NCBI GenBank assembly: GCA_030867875.1
Contig: JAOWCC010000758.1
Span: forward strand, 1-64,000
DNA: 64,000 nucleotides
Direction of reading: 5' to 3'
Source: Actinernus sp. WN-2022
Lineage: Eukaryota > Cnidaria > Anthozoa > Actiniaria > Actinernidae
Below the pieces are notes generated by a model that saw only the letters and a program-made list of their open reading frames with translations, had not been told where the DNA came from and ran no database searches. The position numbers and the translations under genes are program-made. Of this stretch, positions 24,230-37,100 are shown piece by piece. How positions within the stretch are numbered: position 1 is the first letter of the stretch; every line of letters begins with the position of its first letter.

Positions 24230-25108
24230 CCTTTTGTGAAAACATGCTAGATCTTGTGTGCCTTTAGCTTTAAAAGCCAGTAACTCGTGTTTTTGCCGTT
24301 TTCTTGAAACGGCAAATGACAGTTGAAGACTTTAATGAATTTACTTGTGTGAGATCTATCCCATAATTTCTTTATTTGAGACCTAGAGGTTATGCTTAGG
24401 TTAGAAAAAGGCCATTTTCTGGTATTGTTACTCAAAATACAGGAAACTTCCATCCATTAAACGCAATCTACATGAAGAGAACGTTGTATTGCCGTATAGT
24501 GCATCGAAATCCATTGAAAGCTCGAGAAATGGCGCCACTTTGAAGATATTAGGGTACACAAGTAACTTTGAGAGATTAAGGTTAGGTTACAAAAAAACAC
24601 ATTTTCGGATTTTCTACTCCAAATAGGGCAAAACTGGCACGCCAGTCTGAAAGTACAGGAAGAGGCCGTTGTATTGCCGTATAGTGCATCGAAATCCATT
24701 AAAAGGTCGAGAAATGGCGCCACTTTGAAATTTAGGTTACACAAGTAAATTAATGCGTACTTGTTGGCTTTAAAAGCCAGTAACTCACTTTTCAACGTTT
24801 TGATCCCAAAAATGCACCTTTTTTCTCAGACCTAGTGGAAAATGTACATCTTTCACTAAGCAAATCGTTGCGCCATACGTCAGGCAAAGTTGGTTTTTCG
24901 CGAAATTTTTTGAACTACTCCTCCCCACCCCACACCACCCTCATAAAATACCTACAGATCAATTATTGGAAAGAAAGGCCAGAAAAGTCGTAAACTGTCA
25001 TTTGCCCTTTCAAGAAAGCGGCAAAAACACGAGTAACTGGCTTTTAAAGCTTAAAGGCACACAAGATCTACGCTGTTTCCACAAAAGGAGCCCTAGAACC
25101 TAAAACCC
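24230..25108. repeat. Length-variant unit (879 bp): 15-bp deletion
   Basis: Fifteen bases are missing at 24337/24338, corresponding to 209-223 of the first unit. The deletion removes the inner end of the 5' arm and the first bases of the 27-bp duplication. The breakpoints show no immediate microhomology. The rest of the unit matches the consensus. Unlike the homopolymer losses upstream, this looks like a real deletion. Confidence 0.9.
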
Positions 25109-28100
25109 CCTTTTGTGAAAACATGCTAGATCTTGTGTGCCTTTAGCTTTAAAAGCCAGTAACTCGTGTTTTTGCCGTTTTCTTGAAACGGCAAATGACA
25201 GTTGAAGACTTTAATGGCCTTTCTATCCCATAATTTACTTGTGTGAGATCTATCCCATAATTTCTTTATTTGAGACCTAGAGGTTATGCTTAGGTTAGAA
25301 AAAGGCCATTTTCTGGTATTGTTACTCAAAATACAGGAAACTTCCATCCATTAAACGCAATCTACATGAAGAGAACGTTGTATTGCCGTATAGTGCATCG
25401 AAATCCATTGAAAGCTCGAGAAATGGCGCCACTTTGAAGATATTAGGGTACACAAGTAACTTTGAGAGATTAAGGTTAGGTTACAAAAAAACACATTTTC
25501 GGATTTTCTACTCCAAATAGGGCAAAACTGGCACGCCAGTCTGAAAGTACAGGAAGAGGCCGTTGTATTGCCGTATAGTGCATCGAAATCCATTAAAAGG
25601 TCGAGAAATGGCGCCACTTTGAAATTTAGGTTACACAAGTAAATTAATGCGTACTTGTTGGCTTTAAAAGCCAGTAACTCACTTTTCAACGTTTTGATCC
25701 CAAAAATGCACCTTTTTTCTCAGACCTAGTGGAAAATGTACATCTTTCACTAAGCAAATCGTTGCGCCATACGTCAGGCAAAGTTGGTTTTTCGCGAAAT
25801 TTTTTGAACTACTCCTCCCCACCCCACACCACCCTCATAAAATACCTACAGATCAATTATTGGAAAGAAAGGCCAGAAAAGTCGTAAACTGTCATTTGCC
25901 CTTTCAAGAAAGCGGCAAAAACACGAGTAACTGGCTTTTAAAGCTTAAAGGCACACAAGATCTACGCTGTTTCCACAAAAGGAGCCCTAGAACCTAAAAC
26001 CCCCTTTTGTGAAAACATGCTAGATCTTGTGTGCCTTTAGCTTTAAAAGCCAGTAACTCGTGTTTTTGCCGTTTTCTTGAAACGGCAAATGACAGTTGAA
26101 GACTTTAATGGCCTTTCTATCCCATAATTTACTTGTGTGAGATCTATCCCATAATTTCTTTATTTGAGACCTAGAGGTTATGCTTAGGTTAGAAAAAGGC
26201 CATTTTCTGGTATTGTTACTCAAAATACAGGAAACTTCCATCCATTAAACGCAATCTACATGAAGAGAACGTTGTATTGCCGTATAGTGCATCGAAATCC
26301 ATTGAAAGCTCGAGAAATGGCGCCACTTTGAAGATATTAGGGTACACAAGTAACTTTGAGAGATTAAGGTTAGGTTACAAAAAAACACATTTTCGGATTT
26401 TCTACTCCAAATAGGGCAAAACTGGCACGCCAGTCTGAAAGTACAGGAAGAGGCCGTTGTATTGCCGTATAGTGCATCGAAATCCATTAAAAGGTCGAGA
26501 AATGGCGCCACTTTGAAATTTAGGTTACACAAGTAAATTAATGCGTACTTGTTGGCTTTAAAAGCCAGTAACTCACTTTTCAACGTTTTGATCCCAAAAA
26601 TGCACCTTTTTTCTCAGACCTAGTGGAAAATGTACATCTTTCACTAAGCAAATCGTTGCGCCATACGTCAGGCAAAGTTGGTTTTTCGCGAAATTTTTTG
26701 AACTACTCCTCCCCACCCCACACCACCCTCATAAAATACCTACAGATCAATTATTGGAAAGAAAGGCCAGAAAAGTCGTAAACTGTCATTTGCCCTTTCA
26801 AGAAAGCGGCAAAAACACGAGTAACTGGCTTTTAAAGCTTAAAGGCACACAAGATCTACGCTGTTTCCACAAAAGGAGCCCTAGAACCTAAAACCCCCTT
26901 TTGTGAAAACATGCTAGATCTTGTGTGCCTTTAGCTTTAAAAGCCAGTAACTCGTGTTTTTGCCGTTTTCTTGAAACGGCAAATGACAGTTGAAGACTTT
27001 AATGGCCTTTCTATCCCATAATTTACTTGTGTGAGATCTATCCCATAATTTCTTTATTTGAGACCTAGAGGTTATGCTTAGGTTAGAAAAAGGCCATTTT
27101 CTGGTATTGTTACTCAAAATACAGGAAACTTCCATCCATTAAACGCAATCTACATGAAGAGAACGTTGTATTGCCGTATAGTGCATCGAAATCCATTGAA
27201 AGCTCGAGAAATGGCGCCACTTTGAAGATATTAGGGTACACAAGTAACTTTGAGAGATTAAGGTTAGGTTACAAAAAAACACATTTTCGGATTTTCTACT
27301 CCAAATAGGGCAAAACTGGCACGCCAGTCTGAAAGTACAGGAAGAGGCCGTTGTATTGCCGTATAGTGCATCGAAATCCATTAAAAGGTCGAGAAATGGC
27401 GCCACTTTGAAATTTAGGTTACACAAGTAAATTAATGCGTACTTGTTGGCTTTAAAAGCCAGTAACTCACTTTTCAACGTTTTGATCCCAAAAATGCACC
27501 TTTTTTCTCAGACCTAGTGGAAAATGTACATCTTTCACTAAGCAAATCGTTGCGCCATACGTCAGGCAAAGTTGGTTTTTCGCGAAATTTTTTGAACTAC
27601 TCCTCCCCACCCCACACCACCCTCATAAAATACCTACAGATCAATTATTGGAAAGAAAGGCCAGAAAAGTCGTAAACTGTCATTTGCCCTTTCAAGAAAG
27701 CGGCAAAAACACGAGTAACTGGCTTTTAAAGCTTAAAGGCACACAAGATCTACGCTGTTTCCACAAAAGGAGCCCTAGAACCTAAAACCCCCTTTTGTGA
27801 AAACATGCTAGATCTTGTGTGCCTTTAGCTTTAAAAGCCAGTAACTCGTGTTTTTGCCGTTTTCTTGAAACGGCAAATGACAGTTGAAGACTTTAATGGC
27901 CTTTCTATCCCATAATTTACTTGTGTGAGATCTATCCCATAATTTCTTTATTTGAGACCTAGAGGTTATGCTTAGGTTAGAAAAAGGCCATTTTCTGGTA
28001 TTGTTACTCAAAATACAGGAAACTTCCATCCATTAAACGCAATCTACATGAAGAGAACGTTGTATTGCCGTATAGTGCATCGAAATCCATTGAAAGCTCG

Positions 28101-31100
28101 AGAAATGGCGCCACTTTGAAGATATTAGGGTACACAAGTAACTTTGAGAGATTAAGGTTAGGTTACAAAAAAACACATTTTCGGATTTTCTACTCCAAAT
28201 AGGGCAAAACTGGCACGCCAGTCTGAAAGTACAGGAAGAGGCCGTTGTATTGCCGTATAGTGCATCGAAATCCATTAAAAGGTCGAGAAATGGCGCCACT
28301 TTGAAATTTAGGTTACACAAGTAAATTAATGCGTACTTGTTGGCTTTAAAAGCCAGTAACTCACTTTTCAACGTTTTGATCCCAAAAATGCACCTTTTTT
28401 CTCAGACCTAGTGGAAAATGTACATCTTTCACTAAGCAAATCGTTGCGCCATACGTCAGGCAAAGTTGGTTTTTCGCGAAATTTTTTGAACTACTCCTCC
28501 CCACCCCACACCACCCTCATAAAATACCTACAGATCAATTATTGGAAAGAAAGGCCAGAAAAGTCGTAAACTGTCATTTGCCCTTTCAAGAAAGCGGCAA
28601 AAACACGAGTAACTGGCTTTTAAAGCTTAAAGGCACACAAGATCTACGCTGTTTCCACAAAAGGAGCCCTAGAACCTAAAACCCCCTTTTGTGAAAACAT
28701 GCTAGATCTTGTGTGCCTTTAGCTTTAAAAGCCAGTAACTCGTGTTTTTGCCGTTTTCTTGAAACGGCAAATGACAGTTGAAGACTTTAATGGCCTTTCT
28801 ATCCCATAATTTACTTGTGTGAGATCTATCCCATAATTTCTTTATTTGAGACCTAGAGGTTATGCTTAGGTTAGAAAAAGGCCATTTTCTGGTATTGTTA
28901 CTCAAAATACAGGAAACTTCCATCCATTAAACGCAATCTACATGAAGAGAACGTTGTATTGCCGTATAGTGCATCGAAATCCATTGAAAGCTCGAGAAAT
29001 GGCGCCACTTTGAAGATATTAGGGTACACAAGTAACTTTGAGAGATTAAGGTTAGGTTACAAAAAAACACATTTTCGGATTTTCTACTCCAAATAGGGCA
29101 AAACTGGCACGCCAGTCTGAAAGTACAGGAAGAGGCCGTTGTATTGCCGTATAGTGCATCGAAATCCATTAAAAGGTCGAGAAATGGCGCCACTTTGAAA
29201 TTTAGGTTACACAAGTAAATTAATGCGTACTTGTTGGCTTTAAAAGCCAGTAACTCACTTTTCAACGTTTTGATCCCAAAAATGCACCTTTTTTCTCAGA
29301 CCTAGTGGAAAATGTACATCTTTCACTAAGCAAATCGTTGCGCCATACGTCAGGCAAAGTTGGTTTTTCGCGAAATTTTTTGAACTACTCCTCCCCACCC
29401 CACACCACCCTCATAAAATACCTACAGATCAATTATTGGAAAGAAAGGCCAGAAAAGTCGTAAACTGTCATTTGCCCTTTCAAGAAAGCGGCAAAAACAC
29501 GAGTAACTGGCTTTTAAAGCTTAAAGGCACACAAGATCTACGCTGTTTCCACAAAAGGAGCCCTAGAACCTAAAACCCCCTTTTGTGAAAACATGCTAGA
29601 TCTTGTGTGCCTTTAGCTTTAAAAGCCAGTAACTCGTGTTTTTGCCGTTTTCTTGAAACGGCAAATGACAGTTGAAGACTTTAATGGCCTTTCTATCCCA
29701 TAATTTACTTGTGTGAGATCTATCCCATAATTTCTTTATTTGAGACCTAGAGGTTATGCTTAGGTTAGAAAAAGGCCATTTTCTGGTATTGTTACTCAAA
29801 ATACAGGAAACTTCCATCCATTAAACGCAATCTACATGAAGAGAACGTTGTATTGCCGTATAGTGCATCGAAATCCATTGAAAGCTCGAGAAATGGCGCC
29901 ACTTTGAAGATATTAGGGTACACAAGTAACTTTGAGAGATTAAGGTTAGGTTACAAAAAAACACATTTTCGGATTTTCTACTCCAAATAGGGCAAAACTG
30001 GCACGCCAGTCTGAAAGTACAGGAAGAGGCCGTTGTATTGCCGTATAGTGCATCGAAATCCATTAAAAGGTCGAGAAATGGCGCCACTTTGAAATTTAGG
30101 TTACACAAGTAAATTAATGCGTACTTGTTGGCTTTAAAAGCCAGTAACTCACTTTTCAACGTTTTGATCCCAAAAATGCACCTTTTTTCTCAGACCTAGT
30201 GGAAAATGTACATCTTTCACTAAGCAAATCGTTGCGCCATACGTCAGGCAAAGTTGGTTTTTCGCGAAATTTTTTGAACTACTCCTCCCCACCCCACACC
30301 ACCCTCATAAAATACCTACAGATCAATTATTGGAAAGAAAGGCCAGAAAAGTCGTAAACTGTCATTTGCCCTTTCAAGAAAGCGGCAAAAACACGAGTAA
30401 CTGGCTTTTAAAGCTTAAAGGCACACAAGATCTACGCTGTTTCCACAAAAGGAGCCCTAGAACCTAAAACCCCCTTTTGTGAAAACATGCTAGATCTTGT
30501 GTGCCTTTAGCTTTAAAAGCCAGTAACTCGTGTTTTTGCCGTTTTCTTGAAACGGCAAATGACAGTTGAAGACTTTAATGGCCTTTCTATCCCATAATTT
30601 ACTTGTGTGAGATCTATCCCATAATTTCTTTATTTGAGACCTAGAGGTTATGCTTAGGTTAGAAAAAGGCCATTTTCTGGTATTGTTACTCAAAATACAG
30701 GAAACTTCCATCCATTAAACGCAATCTACATGAAGAGAACGTTGTATTGCCGTATAGTGCATCGAAATCCATTGAAAGCTCGAGAAATGGCGCCACTTTG
30801 AAGATATTAGGGTACACAAGTAACTTTGAGAGATTAAGGTTAGGTTACAAAAAAACACATTTTCGGATTTTCTACTCCAAATAGGGCAAAACTGGCACGC
30901 CAGTCTGAAAGTACAGGAAGAGGCCGTTGTATTGCCGTATAGTGCATCGAAATCCATTAAAAGGTCGAGAAATGGCGCCACTTTGAAATTTAGGTTACAC
31001 AAGTAAATTAATGCGTACTTGTTGGCTTTAAAAGCCAGTAACTCACTTTTCAACGTTTTGATCCCAAAAATGCACCTTTTTTCTCAGACCTAGTGGAAAA

Positions 31101-34100
31101 TGTACATCTTTCACTAAGCAAATCGTTGCGCCATACGTCAGGCAAAGTTGGTTTTTCGCGAAATTTTTTGAACTACTCCTCCCCACCCCACACCACCCTC
31201 ATAAAATACCTACAGATCAATTATTGGAAAGAAAGGCCAGAAAAGTCGTAAACTGTCATTTGCCCTTTCAAGAAAGCGGCAAAAACACGAGTAACTGGCT
31301 TTTAAAGCTTAAAGGCACACAAGATCTACGCTGTTTCCACAAAAGGAGCCCTAGAACCTAAAACCCCCTTTTGTGAAAACATGCTAGATCTTGTGTGCCT
31401 TTAGCTTTAAAAGCCAGTAACTCGTGTTTTTGCCGTTTTCTTGAAACGGCAAATGACAGTTGAAGACTTTAATGGCCTTTCTATCCCATAATTTACTTGT
31501 GTGAGATCTATCCCATAATTTCTTTATTTGAGACCTAGAGGTTATGCTTAGGTTAGAAAAAGGCCATTTTCTGGTATTGTTACTCAAAATACAGGAAACT
31601 TCCATCCATTAAACGCAATCTACATGAAGAGAACGTTGTATTGCCGTATAGTGCATCGAAATCCATTGAAAGCTCGAGAAATGGCGCCACTTTGAAGATA
31701 TTAGGGTACACAAGTAACTTTGAGAGATTAAGGTTAGGTTACAAAAAAACACATTTTCGGATTTTCTACTCCAAATAGGGCAAAACTGGCACGCCAGTCT
31801 GAAAGTACAGGAAGAGGCCGTTGTATTGCCGTATAGTGCATCGAAATCCATTAAAAGGTCGAGAAATGGCGCCACTTTGAAATTTAGGTTACACAAGTAA
31901 ATTAATGCGTACTTGTTGGCTTTAAAAGCCAGTAACTCACTTTTCAACGTTTTGATCCCAAAAATGCACCTTTTTTCTCAGACCTAGTGGAAAATGTACA
32001 TCTTTCACTAAGCAAATCGTTGCGCCATACGTCAGGCAAAGTTGGTTTTTCGCGAAATTTTTTGAACTACTCCTCCCCACCCCACACCACCCTCATAAAA
32101 TACCTACAGATCAATTATTGGAAAGAAAGGCCAGAAAAGTCGTAAACTGTCATTTGCCCTTTCAAGAAAGCGGCAAAAACACGAGTAACTGGCTTTTAAA
32201 GCTTAAAGGCACACAAGATCTACGCTGTTTCCACAAAAGGAGCCCTAGAACCTAAAACCCCCTTTTGTGAAAACATGCTAGATCTTGTGTGCCTTTAGCT
32301 TTAAAAGCCAGTAACTCGTGTTTTTGCCGTTTTCTTGAAACGGCAAATGACAGTTGAAGACTTTAATGGCCTTTCTATCCCATAATTTACTTGTGTGAGA
32401 TCTATCCCATAATTTCTTTATTTGAGACCTAGAGGTTATGCTTAGGTTAGAAAAAGGCCATTTTCTGGTATTGTTACTCAAAATACAGGAAACTTCCATC
32501 CATTAAACGCAATCTACATGAAGAGAACGTTGTATTGCCGTATAGTGCATCGAAATCCATTGAAAGCTCGAGAAATGGCGCCACTTTGAAGATATTAGGG
32601 TACACAAGTAACTTTGAGAGATTAAGGTTAGGTTACAAAAAAACACATTTTCGGATTTTCTACTCCAAATAGGGCAAAACTGGCACGCCAGTCTGAAAGT
32701 ACAGGAAGAGGCCGTTGTATTGCCGTATAGTGCATCGAAATCCATTAAAAGGTCGAGAAATGGCGCCACTTTGAAATTTAGGTTACACAAGTAAATTAAT
32801 GCGTACTTGTTGGCTTTAAAAGCCAGTAACTCACTTTTCAACGTTTTGATCCCAAAAATGCACCTTTTTTCTCAGACCTAGTGGAAAATGTACATCTTTC
32901 ACTAAGCAAATCGTTGCGCCATACGTCAGGCAAAGTTGGTTTTTCGCGAAATTTTTTGAACTACTCCTCCCCACCCCACACCACCCTCATAAAATACCTA
33001 CAGATCAATTATTGGAAAGAAAGGCCAGAAAAGTCGTAAACTGTCATTTGCCCTTTCAAGAAAGCGGCAAAAACACGAGTAACTGGCTTTTAAAGCTTAA
33101 AGGCACACAAGATCTACGCTGTTTCCACAAAAGGAGCCCTAGAACCTAAAACCCCCTTTTGTGAAAACATGCTAGATCTTGTGTGCCTTTAGCTTTAAAA
33201 GCCAGTAACTCGTGTTTTTGCCGTTTTCTTGAAACGGCAAATGACAGTTGAAGACTTTAATGGCCTTTCTATCCCATAATTTACTTGTGTGAGATCTATC
33301 CCATAATTTCTTTATTTGAGACCTAGAGGTTATGCTTAGGTTAGAAAAAGGCCATTTTCTGGTATTGTTACTCAAAATACAGGAAACTTCCATCCATTAA
33401 ACGCAATCTACATGAAGAGAACGTTGTATTGCCGTATAGTGCATCGAAATCCATTGAAAGCTCGAGAAATGGCGCCACTTTGAAGATATTAGGGTACACA
33501 AGTAACTTTGAGAGATTAAGGTTAGGTTACAAAAAAACACATTTTCGGATTTTCTACTCCAAATAGGGCAAAACTGGCACGCCAGTCTGAAAGTACAGGA
33601 AGAGGCCGTTGTATTGCCGTATAGTGCATCGAAATCCATTAAAAGGTCGAGAAATGGCGCCACTTTGAAATTTAGGTTACACAAGTAAATTAATGCGTAC
33701 TTGTTGGCTTTAAAAGCCAGTAACTCACTTTTCAACGTTTTGATCCCAAAAATGCACCTTTTTTCTCAGACCTAGTGGAAAATGTACATCTTTCACTAAG
33801 CAAATCGTTGCGCCATACGTCAGGCAAAGTTGGTTTTTCGCGAAATTTTTTGAACTACTCCTCCCCACCCCACACCACCCTCATAAAATACCTACAGATC
33901 AATTATTGGAAAGAAAGGCCAGAAAAGTCGTAAACTGTCATTTGCCCTTTCAAGAAAGCGGCAAAAACACGAGTAACTGGCTTTTAAAGCTTAAAGGCAC
34001 ACAAGATCTACGCTGTTTCCACAAAAGGAGCCCTAGAACCTAAAACCCCCTTTTGTGAAAACATGCTAGATCTTGTGTGCCTTTAGCTTTAAAAGCCAGT

Positions 34101-37100
34101 AACTCGTGTTTTTGCCGTTTTCTTGAAACGGCAAATGACAGTTGAAGACTTTAATGGCCTTTCTATCCCATAATTTACTTGTGTGAGATCTATCCCATAA
34201 TTTCTTTATTTGAGACCTAGAGGTTATGCTTAGGTTAGAAAAAGGCCATTTTCTGGTATTGTTACTCAAAATACAGGAAACTTCCATCCATTAAACGCAA
34301 TCTACATGAAGAGAACGTTGTATTGCCGTATAGTGCATCGAAATCCATTGAAAGCTCGAGAAATGGCGCCACTTTGAAGATATTAGGGTACACAAGTAAC
34401 TTTGAGAGATTAAGGTTAGGTTACAAAAAAACACATTTTCGGATTTTCTACTCCAAATAGGGCAAAACTGGCACGCCAGTCTGAAAGTACAGGAAGAGGC
34501 CGTTGTATTGCCGTATAGTGCATCGAAATCCATTAAAAGGTCGAGAAATGGCGCCACTTTGAAATTTAGGTTACACAAGTAAATTAATGCGTACTTGTTG
34601 GCTTTAAAAGCCAGTAACTCACTTTTCAACGTTTTGATCCCAAAAATGCACCTTTTTTCTCAGACCTAGTGGAAAATGTACATCTTTCACTAAGCAAATC
34701 GTTGCGCCATACGTCAGGCAAAGTTGGTTTATCGCGAAATTTTTTGAACTACTCCTCCCCACCCCACACCACCCTCATAAAATACCTACAGATCAATTAT
34801 TGGAAAGAAAGGCCAGAAAAGTCGTAAACTGTCATTTGCCCTTTCAAGAAAGCGGCAAAAACACGAGTAACTGGCTTTTAAAGCTTAAAGGCACACAAGA
34901 TCTACGCTGTTTCCACAAAAGGAGCCCTAGAACCTAAAACCCCCTTTTGTGAAAACATGCTAGATCTTGTGTGCCTTTAGCTTTAAAAGCCAGTAACTCG
35001 TGTTTTTGCCGTTTTCTTGAAACGGCAAATGACAGTTGAAGACTTTAATGGCCTTTCTATCCCATAATTTACTTGTGTGAGATCTATCCCATAATTTCTT
35101 TATTTGAGACCTAGAGGTTATGCTTAGGTTAGAAAAAGGCCATTTTCTGGTATTGTTACTCAAAATACAGGAAACTTCCATCCATTAAACGCAATCTACA
35201 TGAAGAGAACGTTGTATTGCCGTATAGTGCATCGAAATCCATTGAAAGCTCGAGAAATGGCGCCACTTTGAAGATATTAGGGTACACAAGTAACTTTGAG
35301 AGATTAAGGTTAGGTTACAAAAAAACACATTTTCGGATTTTCTACTCCAAATAGGGCAAAACTGGCACGCCAGTCTGAAAGTACAGGAAGAGGCCGTTGT
35401 ATTGCCGTATAGTGCATCGAAATCCATTAAAAGGTCGAGAAATGGCGCCACTTTGAAATTTAGGTTACACAAGTAAATTAATGCGTACTTGTTGGCTTTA
35501 AAAGCCAGTAACTCACTTTTCAACGTTTTGATCCCAAAAATGCACCTTTTTTCTCAGACCTAGTGGAAAATGTACATCTTTCACTAAGCAAATCGTTGCG
35601 CCATACGTCAGGCAAAGTTGGTTTTTCGCGAAATTTTTTGAACTACTCCTCCCCACCCCACACCACCCTCATAAAATACCTACAGATCAATTATTGGAAA
35701 GAAAGGCCAGAAAAGTCGTAAACTGTCATTTGCCCTTTCAAGAAAGCGGCAAAAACACGAGTAACTGGCTTTTAAAGCTTAAAGGCACACAAGATCTACG
35801 CTGTTTCCACAAAAGGAGCCCTAGAACCTAAAACCCCCTTTTGTGAAAACATGCTAGATCTTGTGTGCCTTTAGCTTTAAAAGCCAGTAACTCGTGTTTT
35901 TGCCGTTTTCTTGAAACGGCAAATGACAGTTGAAGACTTTAATGGCCTTTCTATCCCATAATTTACTTGTGTGAGATCTATCCCATAATTTCTTTATTTG
36001 AGACCTAGAGGTTATGCTTAGGTTAGAAAAAGGCCATTTTCTGGTATTGTTACTCAAAATACAGGAAACTTCCATCCATTAAACGCAATCTACATGAAGA
36101 GAACGTTGTATTGCCGTATAGTGCATCGAAATCCATTGAAAGCTCGAGAAATGGCGCCACTTTGAAGATATTAGGGTACACAAGTAACTTTGAGAGATTA
36201 AGGTTAGGTTACAAAAAAACACATTTTCGGATTTTCTACTCCAAATAGGGCAAAACTGGCACGCCAGTCTGAAAGTACAGGAAGAGGCCGTTGTATTGCC
36301 GTATAGTGCATCGAAATCCATTAAAAGGTCGAGAAATGGCGCCACTTTGAAATTTAGGTTACACAAGTAAATTAATGCGTACTTGTTGGCTTTAAAAGCC
36401 AGTAACTCACTTTTCAACGTTTTGATCCCAAAAATGCACCTTTTTTCTCAGACCTAGTGGAAAATGTACATCTTTCACTAAGCAAATCGTTGCGCCATAC
36501 GTCAGGCAAAGTTGGTTTTTCGCGAAATTTTTTGAACTACTCCTCCCCACCCCACACCACCCTCATAAAATACCTACAGATCAATTATTGGAAAGAAAGG
36601 CCAGAAAAGTCGTAAACTGTCATTTGCCCTTTCAAGAAAGCGGCAAAAACACGAGTAACTGGCTTTTAAAGCTTAAAGGCACACAAGATCTACGCTGTTT
36701 CCACAAAAGGAGCCCTAGAACCTAAAACCCCCTTTTGTGAAAACATGCTAGATCTTGTGTGCCTTTAGCTTTAAAAGCCAGTAACTCGTGTTTTTGCCGT
36801 TTTCTTGAAACGGCAAATGACAGTTGAAGACTTTAATGGCCTTTCTATCCCATAATTTACTTGTGTGAGATCTATCCCATAATTTCTTTATTTGAGACCT
36901 AGAGGTTATGCTTAGGTTAGAAAAAGGCCATTTTCTGGTATTGTTACTCAAAATACAGGAAACTTCCATCCATTAAACGCAATCTACATGAAGAGAACGT
37001 TGTATTGCCGTATAGTGCATCGAAATCCATTGAAAGCTCGAGAAATGGCGCCACTTTGAAGATATTAGGGTACACAAGTAACTTTGAGAGATTAAGGTTA

